From: Emydura subglobosa
Lineage: Eukaryota; Chordata; Testudines; Chelidae
DNA length: 64,000 bases
Direction: 5' to 3'
Assembly: GCA_007922225.1 (NCBI GenBank)
Contig: ML679961.1
Span: forward strand, 79,474,798 to 79,538,797
Positions 35,713-46,756 of the stretch are shown in pieces (position 1 is the first letter of the stretch; every line of letters begins with the position of its first letter). Position numbers and translations under genes: made by a program. The notes under the pieces were generated by a model. The model saw only the letters and a list, made by a program, of their open reading frames with translations, was not told the origin of the DNA and did not search any database.

Positions 35713-37366
35713 TTTGTTTAAAAAAAGTACCACCACCATGCTATTGGCTTAATATAACCCAGTTTAGAATAAAACACACAGAGATTAATTATCCCCTAGT
35801 TTAATGATTGTGGATATTGTGGACAGTGTATAAGGGAAACAACCACCATCATGTGGAATTCTTTGGACACAGTATAGACAAGTTAGCTTGGTACTTCTAA
35901 GTAACACAGTGTTGAGAAAAAGCTTCCATCCTGTGTGAGAGTCTTTAGAAACCAGAGATTAAACCACGCTAGGGGATTCAGGATCTCACAGGGCCGCAGG
36001 CAAACTATGCCATTCTCCTAACCATGAAAGGGGAAGAGTGAGGATATTTACTTTAATTTATTTTATTGAGGACTCTTAGGGATGACTACAAGTCTCATAC
36101 TTTCCCACTGATCCACTTCTGCAACCTTTTTTATGTGTTGCACTTATGGTAATGGATTCCTATATCCCCACAGTTGAGCTGGGCTGGCTCGGGGAAGAAT
36201 ATTGGTATCAAAGGATGGAGGAAGCTGGTGGAAAGCGCCCAATCTAAATAAAAATCTGAGACAGACTTTCTGGCCACTGGCAAAAGTTTCTCTTTAGGAA
36301 GTTATCTAGTAAGTTTTTCTTTTAGATATTATGTAATATTTTGAGCCTATCAGGGCTTGTGAGAAGGAAAATTATTAGTTCAAATATTTATTTTGTTTTT
36401 ATTTAACAATGCAGGCTGGAACTTTAATGTTAAAAAAATCTGTATTAAGAATATTTTCAGGGCTGGCAATTAAACAGAGATCCTAAAGGTCATTACTAAA
36501 TATCCTTTTGGAATAGTGGATCTAGTCTCGGTGAAGCTTGAAATTCAGGTAGACTTGACACAGGCTGTTTCCCTGTTGTTCAGGGTTTGTTTGGTTTTTT
36601 TACTCCCTGTAACATTTATACGCCCTGATATGTTTCCTTTTTCCATTTTTGATGTCCTGTGGAAAATCCTGGCACATGTTATAGTATAGTAACGTATCAG
36701 ACCAAATTAGACTTACCACAGTACAAGGGTGAAGGGCTTACTGAAATAGGAGCATCCAAACTTTGTGACAATAAGTGCCATGTTGCCACCGAAGGGGAAT
36801 CTAATCAAGCTAGGCTTTTATACGGTAGTAGCTTCGAGGCACTGATCCCATAAAATAAGATGAGATAGTAACACCATAATGAGTAGACTGTACCAGACAT
36901 AGGTCTGTGGGGCCTTCCCATTCCTTTGTGATTCCCACCATACCTCCACAAGCACTAAGTACAGTCAGAGTCCTTGTGCTCAGGGGAGCATATATATTGG
37001 TCCTTCCTAGTGTCCTCAAGGGTGCAAGTGACCTCAAAGGGAGTGGAGGAAGAGGAGGCAGAGTCAAGGCTAGAGGATGGGTGAGTTTGTACCAGGGGTT
37101 CTGAGTGGCGGAATCCCTCCAGGATCTCTCTCTGGGGCAGTGCTGCTCTGCACCACCCCAGTGCAGCCTACATCATTTGGCCCTAAATTATGTATAGCCT
37201 GGTATGTGCTCATTATAGCCATTCAATTACCAGCATAGCACATCATCTGAATTAAGTACGCGGTGAAATGTGCTGGCAATTACTGATGTCAGCCAATATT
37301 CAAGGCCCTTTGTTTTTAGTTTTTGTTTTGTTTGACAAATTCCTGGGAAATTTTAGTGTTAATTAC
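35713..37366. other. Unique sequence, no gene seen
   Basis: No recognisable gene or repeat. The frames at 36659-37104 on both strands have no known domain. Confidence 0.4.
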
Positions 37367-37368
37367 CT

Positions 37369-37396
37369 CCCCCCCCCCCCCCCCCCAAAAAAAAAA
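37369..37396. repeat. C18-A10 homopolymer junction
   Basis: Eighteen C residues (37369-37386) run directly into ten A residues (37387-37396). Length is likely polymorphic and prone to sequencing error. Confidence 0.9.
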
Positions 37397-39129
37397 TTGA
37401 AAATAGATAAAGTTCAGTGCAAAAAATTAAGTTTTCGGGGTAAATATGGGATTGATGTTGGAGGATAGGAGGCCCAGGTTACCAAGCCGCACCTTTCCTT
37501 CCTGAGTGGCGAACTGGGTCCGGAAAGTTTTGGCACTTCCAAAATGTGGGTGAAAATTGGTTTAAAAAAAAAGCACACCAAAAAACAAATAATGGCTTTT
37601 GTAAAACCCTAAAAATTGATAAAACTGTGAAAGCATATAGTCTTACCAATTCATTACAGAGGACAGCTGTTCCAGGGTCCCGAACTACATAGTTCTCATG
37701 ACATCAGGGCTTCAAAGCAAAAGGAGCAGGACTTGAGAGGAACCTCAAAGAAAGAAAGATGTAAACAGTAACAGTAGGTTAAGGGGCGCAAGGGCATGTC
37801 GGCATGAATTTATGGAGTCACACTTTGGGCATTGCTTTACCATTGTGATATGTGCATTATACATAGACAGAAGGAGAGAAATTTTGACCTGGAGCTTGCC
37901 ATTAGAGTTTGCATCCTAACTTTCAAATAAATCTCTACAAACTTTTAAAATAAAATTTAAAGAATTCCCCCTACAAACACAATCTTGTACTTCTGTCTTC
38001 CCTGATAGATTACTAGAAATTGCTTGTTGTTTGAGTTCACCAGTAGTGAGCACCAAAGCATTTATAGAGCCATTCAAAAGGAATAGTAAACTGAGCGGGA
38101 GATGTTCAGAGGCACAAAGGGCAGCGAGGCACCCAACTCTCATTGATGTTCACCCCACTGAATTTGAATTTCAAGTCCCATTTTAAAAGATTTTATACAC
38201 AGCTCACATCTGGGAGCCCTAAAGTGAAAAGTAATTGCACTTGTAGTATGGGATCCTTTGCAGCAGCTATAGCTGCTGAGTTTTCAGGGAGCTGTGTTAA
38301 ACAATAAAAGGCAGAAAGCTTTCTTACTAGGTTAGCAATTCACAGATTTCTTCTTTGCTGCCTAATCGTCTCATTTATGTGCCATTCTTATACTACGTGC
38401 GTTGTGATTTAGATATTTCTTTGCAGTTCTAATGAGAAGCTGAAACAGGTTAGTTTTCAGATTGCCCTTTTATCTTCAGGGGAATTCTACATTTCCACGG
38501 GAACAGAGAAATGTGTGCTGATTTGCTCTAATCTGGTAAGGATAGAAGAGTGACTACACTGCAATAAACACAGTCAAAGGTTAATTTTTATCATGACTTT
38601 CAGGACCAGGTTTTAAAGGATCTTCCATCTGTGGTTGTACCCATTGGTTTAAGCAGCTATTGCTCTTGCACAATCAAATTAGGAAATGGCATCCAATTGA
38701 CTTTTTTGCACATGTGATTGTGATAATTGTATGTGCACATGGATACATGTGCAAAATCTTCACATGCACAAAAGAGAGGATCTTTCAAAATGGAGCACTT
38801 TTCATCACTTTATATTGTTGCATATCAGCAGACACGCTCTGGGATCTCTTGGCTAATCAAGAATGTTTCCTTGCAGGTTTTTAGAGGTGCTTTCTAAATC
38901 ATTCCAGACTGCCTTCATAATAATATTCTGTTAGGCAACATATGTTTTTTGGTGTGGGAGGCACTTTGGGAAAGATGAAAGATTCACGTGCATAGCAGGG
39001 ACACTTGGGGGAGGAGGGGGGTTGGATTTTCCCAATGGAAGAACCATAATTGTATCACTAGGGTAATTTTTTTTCTTTTGTGAATTAAAAAAATGATTAT
39101 TTTCACTGTTGTCTGATACCAGTATTGGT
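37397..39129. other. Unique sequence, no gene seen
   Basis: Nothing recognised apart from AT-rich unique DNA. Confidence 0.4.
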
Positions 39130-39195
39130 ATTTGACATTTATGTAGCATTTTTCAAGTGCTCAAAGTACTTTACAAATATCCTAGCAACTTGATG
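39130..39195 (-). repeat. MIR-like SINE tail fragment, antisense
   Basis: 'tttgacatttatgtagcatt' and 'caaagtactttacaaatatc' match the antisense tail of the MIR-like SINEs ('gcgctttacaaa' type text). Confidence 0.5.
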
Positions 39196-39384
39196 AGTGA
39201 GAGTATGAGATCATGGAATCATGTACATCAGCTAATTGCTACATAAATGCATCAAATGAACAAAATACTAGGGAAGTGAGCTGAAGACAAACCCTTTCAG
39301 TTTGGAGAGTAAAAATTCTGTGATCATTCAGTGGTGTGATGGTGCTATCCTTTCCTCTCCCCCTATCCTGTGTCTGCCATGTGT

Positions 39385-39462
39385 ATTTAGATTGGAAGCT
39401 TTTCAGGTCAGCGGCTATTAGTCTATGTTTGTATGGTAGGCACTGCAGAAAATAAATAACAG
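39385..39462 (+). repeat. MIR-like SINE tail fragment, sense
   Basis: 'tttagattggaagcttttca' and 'tctatgtttgtatggtaggc' ending in 'aaaataaataacag' are the diverged tail block. Confidence 0.5.
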
Positions 39463-39502
39463 TAGTTATAAAGTCAGAGATTAGGATTTGGGAGTTTGGG
39501 GC

Positions 39503-39623
39503 TGGGATTTCAAATGCGCTCAGCATTGGTTTAACTCTACTGTCACTGAAGTCAATGGTAAAACTCCCATTGACTCCAGTGAGAGCAGAATTAGCCCATC
39601 ACTGAGTGCTTTTGAAAATCCCA
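39503..39623. mobile_element. Palindromic MITE (121 bp)
   Basis: Begins 'tgggatttcaaatgcgctca' and ends, mirrored, 'tgagtgcttttgaaaatccc'. The centre holds 'tgaagtcaatggtaaaactc' facing 'ccattgactccagtga'. It is collinear with 35424-35544 and related to 22221-22378. Confidence 0.7.
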
Positions 39624-39627
39624 CACT

Positions 39628-39812
39628 TGGCTTTTATTCTTGTTTCTGCTACCAATTTGTTCTGTAACCTTGAGCAAATTGCTTAGATGTCCCTGAGCCT
39701 CAGTTTTCTTCCCTGCATGATGGCTATAAGAAAATGACTTTATTTTCCAGGAGTCTTGTGCAGGTTAGTGATTATAAAGTGCTTTGCCATCCTAGATGAT
39801 GGACGCTGTAAG
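39628..39812 (+). repeat. MIR-like SINE, sense, full body
   Basis: 'tctgctaccaatttgttctg', 'taaccttgagcaaattgctt', 'agatgtccctgagcctcagt', 'tttcttccctgcatgatggc' and 'ttataaagtgctttgccatc' give the body and tail in the expected order. Confidence 0.85.
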
Positions 39813-40328
39813 TTCAGGATACTCATAAGTGAACACAGTAGCTATAGGTAACGGGCAGATACAATGGAGAGAAGACAAAATAGAAATGTGGATCTGCCTG
39901 GTAAAGTGAAGGACAGGTCTCCTGATTAAATTCAGTAGTTCCTTATTAATCCTGTTTTAGAGTTTGATTTTTTTTGCCCTAGTTGTGATTTGTCTGTAAC
40001 TTGATGCTTTAGTGCTACAGATAACTGCCTTGTATGGAAAACTAGTCCAGGACAGGACGGGGTGTATTTAGAAAACACATATACACTGTCCTTGCTTTGT
40101 ATGTTTTCACTGCACAGTTTGGTTTTGACCCTGCTCAGTCTTCTCCTCCCTGTGGGACAGGTACCATACTAATAAACCTGCACCATTGTTATCTGAAAGA
40201 CTCTTTGAAAACAACGAGGATTGCTTCAGTGGTGTACAGACTTGTAGCTAAATGAGGAAGGTTACAGACCTTACCAGTATCTACTGTATAGAAATAAAAG
40301 ACATCACTGTTCTGCACTGCTCCCTCTC
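39813..40328. other. Unique sequence, nothing recognised
   Basis: No gene or repeat recognised. Confidence 0.4.
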
Positions 40329-40631
40329 CTAGTCTGAGGCCAGGTCTGTGCTAAGAGCATGTTATCAATATAGCTGTACTGGTATACTACACTGGTAAAG
40401 CGCTCCTAACATGGATGCAGCTTATACCAGCAAAACTGTGCTTTTGCTGGTATAGCTTATTCCAGACGCACTGAGCAAAATAAGTCACTCTGGCAAAAGC
40501 ACAGCATTTCCAGTATAACTGTGTCTACACTAGGGGTTTTGCTAGTACGCCTGGGTCAATCAGAAATAACACCCCCAACTACCATAGCTATGCCAACAAA
40601 AGTTTGTATTGTAGACCTGACCTAAGACTAG
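40329..40631. mobile_element. Harbinger MITE (303 bp)
   Basis: Ends are ctagtctgaggccaggtctg (40329-40348) and, read inward from the right, ctagtcttaggtcaggtcta (40631 to 40612). These agree at 17 of 20 positions. If the element starts at GGCC, the flanking triplets are TGA and TAA, a degenerate TWA duplication. The interior has repeated and mirrored 'ctggtatagctt'-type blocks and no coding capacity. The GGCC..GTCTACA-type end is shared with the 41916-44913 relic. Confidence 0.8.
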
Positions 40632-41298
40632 AGGGATATACAACTTGGCCAGCAGATGGAGACAGTTGGACTTCTTGCTGTCTGCTCAAGTGATTTGAGG
40701 ATGATCTGTTGGCAGTAGAAACGTTTTCATTAAGCAAGTTTCTTGTTTAAAAATTAAACTTCATACTGCATATCTTTCTGGGTCTTTTGCCCTAGCTAGA
40801 CACCCTGACAAATTGAAAGGAAATCACCAAGGACAGTAAGAGGCTACAAGAGGGAGAGCAAGAAGCTTCATTGTCTCTGTCTGTTGGCAGAGGAATATGT
40901 ATCTCACTTGTCTCAGACTGGTACGCAGGGAATTACGGAATGCAGTTCTGCAGGTAGGGGAAAATTCCTCTATCCATTGAGGCTTAGGCTCTCTTTAATT
41001 TTGTCAAGTCAAGCAAACTTGGGGTAAATACTATAACTCACTTATGGACTCCCTTTGCTGTGCTGCTGCAGCACATATGGTGGATAAATCCACCTCTACT
41101 ATCTAGTGAGTCTAGTGAGGTGTTTTATAAATTATGCACAGAGTTCCAGCTCTAAATCTGAACTCCAAGCTTTTCTGAAGTTGATTTTAAATCCTGGATA
41201 ACGTTACTTGAGTTTATTCAGTATTGCGTTCCTAGGATCTGCATTTAGTCACCTTTTTTAACAGGACATGGTAATAGCGTCTTAACTCATAACTCTTA

Positions 41299-41550
41299 GG
41301 CTGTGTCTTCACTACAAAGACTCTATAGCATACTTATGTTGGCATAATGCGCCCCCTAGTGTATACACAGCCTAGACTGACAGAAAGAATTTTGTGTTGA
41401 ACACCGCCTCCCTGAACAACGTTAGCCACATCGACAGAAGCACTCTTCTGTTGACATAGCTGCATCTAAACTGTCAGCATAGGCATGTGGATTTTTCACA
41501 CTCCTGCCCAATGTAGCTATGCTGATATGACTTCTCAGTGTGGACCAAGC
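41299..41550. mobile_element. Harbinger MITE (252 bp)
   Basis: Left end ggctgtgtcttcacta after a TTA triplet (41296-41298). The right end 'cagtgtggaccaagc' is its mirrored counterpart, followed by TTT. Internal blocks 'atagctgcatctaaactgtc' and 'tagctatgctgatatgactt' are typical of the 'gtctacact' MITEs. Non-coding. Confidence 0.7.
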
Positions 41551-42366
41551 TTTAACGTATCATGTCCGTTGCCAGTAGAAGCAGTTAACAATGGGTCAAA
41601 TCATGAGAGGTGCTCAATGGGAATTGGAGTTGCTCAGAACCAGTGGTAGTTTGGCCTTGTGTTAAACTAAATATGCATGATGTGCAAGGCTATATATATT
41701 GCCAACAATTTTTCTACTGAGGAGCCCCGTTGGCCTACACATTCTGTGGCCTACCCGCTGCTTAGCTTGTTACTTTGGAAAAATGTTTGAAATAACCAGA
41801 ACTTGAAAGATACGTTTAAAACAAATTCTGTTTTCTCTCTCTTATTTCCTGCTCCTGTTCTCCCCCCCTCCCATCCCAAAAAAAGTTCCTTTGGTCATTG
41901 GGTCATGATCTTTGCCTAAGGCCTGTTCTACACTACAAAGTTAGGTCAATGTAAGCTGCCTTGCGTTGACCTAGTTGTGTATGTGTCTACACTTAAATTT
42001 GCCTCCCACCAAATCAAGCGCCCCATTACACCAACATAGTAACTGAACCTTCCCAAGCCACAGTCAATATACTGAGGTCAATGAAATGCAAGTTTAGACT
42101 TTGCGTTACTTATGTTACTCTAGCAGTCCTCCAGTAGCTGTCCCACAATGCCTGACACTGACCACTCTGGTCACAATTGTGAACTCCACTACCCCAGGGT
42201 CACAGAGACCTGAAGGCTTCCCCCCCACCAATCTTTAAAGCCCTGTGAATTTTAGAAATGCCTTTTCTTGATTGTCCAGCTTGACAAGCACATCTAGCAG
42301 CTCTCCACTGTTGTGTGCAACTGCCTAGCTGACCATGCCAGCTACACATTCCAGACACACTCTGGC

Positions 42367-42825
42367 TTGGGGCAGACGGGAGATATTGGACCTCCTGGGC
42401 CTGTAGGGAGAATAGGCTGTGCAGGCACAGCTCTGAATCAGCCACAGAAATGTTAACATCTACGAGCAGATTTCTCAGGGGATGCAGAGAATGGGTATGA
42501 CAGGGACCAGTAGCAGTGCCTCGTGAAAGTGAAGGAACTGTGGCAGGCATATCAGAAGGCCAGGGAGGTGACCAGTCAATCCGGTGCTGAGCCACAAACC
42601 TGCAGCTTTTACAAAGAGCTGCATGCCATCCCCACCCTACAACCCTCCCCTCTCCCCCGAACCACTGAGGAGCCCAAGGTGGATGCCCCTGGCATGAACA
42701 GTGAGGATGAGGTGGAGGAGAAAAAGGAGGAGGATGGGAGACGTGACTGGGGGGGTCCAGCTACCCAGCCAGCCAGGATCTGTTTGAGACTCTACTGTAG
42801 TTCAGTCAGTCCTGGCATTTGAGCA
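42367..42825 (+). pseudogene. Myb/SANT-like DNA-binding protein pseudogene (Harbinger)
   Basis: Forward frame starting around the W-x-R-EILDLL segment (42371-42397) and running through VQAQL, SHRNVNIYEQIS, a GMQRMG turn, RDQ-x-QC, VKVKELWQAYQKAREV and EPQTCSFYKELHAI, followed by an acidic tail (SEDEVEEKKEED, about 42700-42740). This is the trihelix-type Myb/SANT-like domain that accompanies Harbinger transposases. It is dead: in-frame stops at 42404-42406, 42413-42415, 42434-42436 and 42511-42513, plus a 1-base frameshift at about 42493-42497. The longest clean piece is 42514-42822. The minus-strand frame over 42200-42595 is its shadow. Confidence 0.85.
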
Positions 42826-43061
42826 TGGGCAAGCTTGATGCAAGGGAAGGAACCTCGGGTAAGTGAGTAATTGTATTTCTCATTACAATGATGTTCTAAT
42901 TGTGCCCCCAACACAACAGGACAAAGCTATTGACTTTTCATTAATTTACTCATAGTAGAAGAGGTAGCAATACAACAAAGAGAGGTAGTGTTGTTAATGA
43001 TTTTCATTCCCCTGTAGAATTAGATGGGAGGGGTCATGCAGAGCAGTTGGTTTATACACAC

Positions 43062-43977
43062 AGGGATGCCTGGGCTCTGAAGGCTGCCGCAGAACTTCCT
43101 GCAGCCAGAGGAGGCTCCTGGAGCTGGAGGTGGGTATGATCTCCCAAGTGCTGCGGGGAGCACCCCAGCTGGGGACTCCTAGCTGCCAGTCCCAGCCAGT
43201 GGTGGATTAACACATGGGTCCAGGGGCCCTAGTCAATTTGCAATCCCATCCCCAACTGGGAAAATGGGTGCCCAAGCCCTGGTGCGAGCTGTGGGGACAG
43301 AAACCTGAGCCCACATGCCCCGAACCATGGAGCCGGGATGCCCTGAGTCCAGCAGGAGCCGTGGGGGTGGAAGCCTGGAGCCAGGACACTCTGAGCCCCA
43401 GCAGGAGCAGGGCAGAAGCCTTAAGCCTGACTCCTGCCTGTGGTGGGGAGGGACAGGACTTGCTCTTCCCCTGCATGCTGCTCTTGGAGGGAAATCAGAT
43501 CCCTCTACAGGTAGCTAACCTGTCTGCAGGAAGCTCCAGGGCTGCTGCAGGGCAGAAGTGACACACCCTCACTTCTGCGCTGCCTCCAGAGGTGGGTCTG
43601 ATCTCCCCACCATGAGAGGCCGGGCACAGGAAGTCCTTTCCCTCCCCAGCCTGGCTGGGACTATCAGCTAGGATTCTCTGGCTGGGGCATGCCCAGAAGC
43701 ATGGAGGAGATTGAACCCACCTCCACTTCCAGAAGCCTCTGCTGCCCAGCCCTGGAGTTTCCTGCAGCAGGCGGAGGTACCTGGAGGTGGGTCTAATCTC
43801 CCCCTGGGAGCGGCCGTGCAGGGGAAGGACAAGTCCTGTCCCTCCCCAGCTCAGCCAGGACTAACAACTAGGAGACCCCAGCACTCCCAGCAGCACAGGG
43901 GAAATGGATTTCACGGGGAGGGTCATATTTCATGGTCTGTGACACAGTTTTCATGGCCTGAGATTGGTAGGCCCCTA
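43062..43977. mobile_element. GC-rich non-autonomous DNA element inside the Harbinger relic
   Basis: The right end reads 'cacggggagggtcatatttc', 'atggtctgtgacacagtttt', 'catggcctgagattggtagg', gcccct, resembling a turtle family whose terminus is a TAGGGCCCTACCAAATTCA type sequence. The left end lies near 'gcctgggctctgaaggctgc' (43068-43087). It has internal duplications: ggaggtgggtatgatctccc at 43126-43145 recurs with changes at 43588-43607 and 43783-43802, and 43446-43477 is inverted at 43815-43846. The proline/glycine-rich frames over 43207-43561 come from this composition and are not genes. Confidence 0.6.
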
Positions 43978-44335
43978 CACATTGCTGAGAGTCACTGTCC
44001 TGAATAGCAGGAGACGATTAATGGTCCTGCATGACAATGGCCCCCACAGTGGATTTTCCAACTCCAAAGTGACTTCCGACTGACCAGTAGCAATCTGGCA
44101 TTGTACGTTTCCACAGTCCGATCGCCACTTGCTCTCCACTGTCAGTGCAACTCTCATTCTGGCATCCTGCTCTGGAGGGCTGGGGCGAGCTCAGCACACA
44201 GATCCAGGAACGTGGCCTTGCACATCTGAAAGTTCTGCAGCCACTGCTCATCATCCCAGGCTTCCATTACAATACACTCCCACCTGTCGGTGCTCGGTTT
44301 TTTGGGCCCAGAAGTGGTTCTCCACCATCTGCAAC
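43977..44335 (-). pseudogene. Harbinger transposase pseudogene, N-terminal part
   Basis: Minus strand. Reading from 44335 leftward in several frames: a VENHFWAQK segment, then EAWDDEQWLQNFQMCKAT and FLDLCAELAPALQSRM, then the helix-turn-helix-like GEQVAIGLWKRTMPDCYWSV and GSHFGVGKSTVGAIVMQ (44030-44110 region), then INRLLLF..VTLSN up to the break at 43977. This matches the N-terminal part of PIF/Harbinger (HARBI1-like) transposases. At least two frame changes and a stop are present. The catalytic DDE core, which would follow, is replaced by the GC-rich insert and was not found to its left, so the remnant could not cut or join DNA. Confidence 0.85.
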
Positions 44336-44989
44336 TACTCCATGAATGCCACCAACAACCTTGAATTGGTTCTCAGTATGTCTCATAGCAATCTCTCCTC
44401 CAAGAGATTGTCATATTCTCCGATGATTTGGTGGTTCTTACAGCTCTGTAAATACTGGAGGACCATGTGTCATATGCTTGCAATGCTTATGATGATGGTG
44501 CAGAGCTGTGCAGGCTCCATGCTTTTGTCAGAGATAGCAGACAGTGAGGAGATCTATGTGGATTCGTGGGAATTTTTAAAAAGGCAGAAAAATTATGGGA
44601 TATAGCTGTAGACAGTTGCATGCTGGGAAGTTGACCCTTTGCTCCCAGTAATTCATGTGTGACTTATTTCTGCCCCATGATTCATTGCCAAAACTTCCCA
44701 AAAGACAGTTTGTTGGATGGTGGTGGGTTGCACACTGGGAAACCTACTCATGGTGCACCACATTTTGCATCGACACAAGCACTGCTGGTGAGTATGCACA
44801 GCACTGATGCAAGGAGTCACATATACACATTCACAAGAATTATGCTAAGTGTAGTAACTTTATGCTAACATATCTGGCATTGACCAAAGTTTGAAGTATA
44901 GACATGGCCTCAGAAATACAAGACAGGACTCTGTAACCTCACCCTGTGAGCTGGATTAATGGATCAGGTGGGATGCACCCACTTCATTC

Positions 44990-45680
44990 TAACCAATTCT
45001 CTCCCCTCCAAATCCTGCAATACATTAGGAGGGGAGGAATTCATAGGTTCAACTCTTTGCATGCGAGCAGGAATCACCATGGTTAAGCATCTAATCCCAT
45101 TTATACCAGGAAATATCACTGGTATCCAAGTAATCATCCATTTTCTTTTCTTGAATCTTGGTCATTTGGATTCTGCCATTTTTTCTTCAGGAAAAGAATT
45201 CCATATGGTGCATTGATGACCTTCTCAGGGGAAAATAGCCTCTCTGTTTACACTAAAATAAACTATTTTTATTTTAATTTCTAGGAGTGTCCACATGTTT
45301 TCCTTGTTGCTGCTTAGTTCAAATTTATCCATCCCCCAAATCCTTGTGATCCCTCTTAAGGTCCTTATATAGTACAAGAAGATCCCCCCTGTAGCCTTCT
45401 CATCTTCAAACTGTGTAGACTTAAGCTCTTCATCCAGTCATCATAGCTAAAACCCTCCGTACTTTTGGTCAGTTCTGTAGCTTCTTTATGGATTTTTTGC
45501 TAGAATTTGTACAAAACTGGACGCAGGAATCCAGCCAGGGCCTCAAACATGGTCTTTTAGGGTGCTAAAGTAACTCCCTTCATCTTGTTTTAAAACAAGC
45601 CTTTGCTGCTCTGCTGGAAGCCAGACAGTTTCTTTTAGCACTGGAATGATACGCTCTGAGCTCCTGATTCTGGCAAGTTC
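44990..45680 (-). mobile_element. Strongly diverged antisense CR1/L2-like LINE remnant
   Basis: 'attccatatggtgcattgat' with 'ccctcttaaggtccttatat', 'accctccgtacttttggtca' and 'gtacaaaactggacgcagga', 'atccagccagggcctc' follow the antisense order of CR1-type RT/3' text ('ttccacaggttgactgtg', 'ctcatcattttggtc', 'agaactggacgcagtattccag'). Much more diverged than 50283-53596, hence older. Boundaries are uncertain. Confidence 0.5.
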
Positions 45681-46429
45681 TCTGGTAACACATTTATGCC
45701 TGCATTGCAGTCAGGTAGCACGGTTGGGGTGTCCTTCAAAAAGTGATCCCAATGGTTTAGCCAGGGCATACGTTAGGGATCGGAGCATCCCAGTGGGATA
45801 GTGGCTGCCTTACTAAGATTTAATAGCAACTCGATCCTTTAGTACAAGCTGAATTACAGTGCAGAAAGCAGCTTAGAACAATATAAATAAATGGTGGTTT
45901 GGGTCCAAAGTATAGGGTTTGAGTAAAAACAAACAAACAAAAAACCAAACATTTTTCTAGTCTTCAGAATCCAGTAATAAAAATGTTTTCTTGAGTTTTC
46001 CTTAACTTCAGTGCAAACATTCTTTGTATTGAAACATTTCCCTGCAGCCTTTACAACCTAATTGAATACTTTTGCTTCTTCACAAGAGCCATGAAGTGAA
46101 ACTTACAAGTCTTTTTCCTTTGGGCCAAACTGGGTGAAATGCATAAAGTAAACAAACTGCACAAAAGGTGATGGATTTTAAATAGGTGTAATTTGTACTC
46201 TTCTGACATTTTTAAAATAGGATTTCTAACCTAACGTTATCCTATTTTATTGTTTTTTAGTAACAAGAAACAAAAGGAAGAAAAAATGAGGCTGACTGTA
46301 CAGGAAGGAGTGCCAAGCCAACTATGCCTCATTCAGAGAGTGTCTGGTGCCCTTCACCAGTTTCTTAAAAAACTATCATGGTTTTGGTGACATATATTGT
46401 CCTGTATTCTCAAGTCTATTTCCTAGTGA
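45681..46429. other. Unique sequence, nothing recognised
   Basis: No gene or repeat recognised. Contains (AAAC)-like low complexity near 45930-45955. Confidence 0.4.
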
Positions 46430-46437
46430 TCATATTG

Positions 46438-46756
46438 CAGGGCTCGACAACATTGTTTTGGAGCTAGGAGGCAGCCCAAAAATTAAGGAGCCAGACAACG
46501 TGGGCTCAGCGGCAGGGCGCCCTGGCCAGAGCGCAGCCGCTGCTCTCCCCTCCCAGCCCCGCCCCTTCCCCCTCCCCTCTCCCACAACATGGGCCCAGCG
46601 GCGGAGCATGGCAACTGCAGCGCTCCCCCCTCCCAGTCCTGCTACTTGGACGCAGTGGCCCTTGGCCGGAGCGTGGCGGTCGCTCTCCCCAGAGAAATAC
46701 TAGACGCCAGACTTAAATTTCTAGGCGACCTGGCACCTGGGGTTTGTCGAGCCCTG
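46438..46756. mobile_element. GC-rich non-autonomous hAT element with perfect 8-bp TSD
   Basis: Ends cagggctcgacaac (46438-46451) and ggtttgtcgagccctg (46741-46756) are terminal inverted repeats. The identical octamer tcatattg stands on both sides (46430-46437 and 46757-46764), the target duplication expected of hAT transposition. The interior is an internally repetitive GC-rich block ('gggctcagcggcagggc' near 46502, 'gggcccagcggcggagc' near 46589) that generates the alanine/proline-rich frames at 46347-46810. These are not genes. The intact duplication suggests a relatively recent insertion. Confidence 0.93.

Larger units (their letters stand above)
41916..44913. mobile_element. PIF/Harbinger transposon relic with two genes (~3.0 kb)
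   Basis: The left end ctaaggcctgttctacacta, followed by caaagttaggtcaatg, is matched by the right end which, read inward, is ctgaggccatgtctatactt followed by caaactttggtcaatg. These are imperfect terminal inverted repeats of about 36 bp. Triplets outside GGCC are TAA and TCA. Between them are a Myb/SANT-like pseudogene on + (42367-42825) and a Harbinger transposase pseudogene on - (43977-44335), the two-gene layout known for this superfamily, where the Myb-like protein helps the DDE transposase bind the ends. A GC-rich element at about 43062-43977 interrupts it. Without that insert the relic is about 2.1 kb, so most of the transposase catalytic part is absent. Confidence 0.85.

Noticed and set aside
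42200..42595. 131-codon minus-strand frame
   Set aside because: It is antisense to the Myb/SANT-like pseudogene of the Harbinger relic, which has clear domain similarity on the plus strand.
43207..43561. Long frames on both strands (89-115 codons) in a GC-rich patch
   Set aside because: Both strands are open at once because of GC content. The patch is an internally repetitive transposon insert, not an exon.
44129..44605. 158-codon plus-strand frame
   Set aside because: It is the shadow of the minus-strand Harbinger transposase pseudogene, whose motifs are recognisable on the other strand.
40329..44913. A CRISPR-like or satellite array suggested by repeated 'gtctacac' words
   Set aside because: The words are the ends of separate inverted-repeat transposons with unequal spacing, not regular repeats with spacers.
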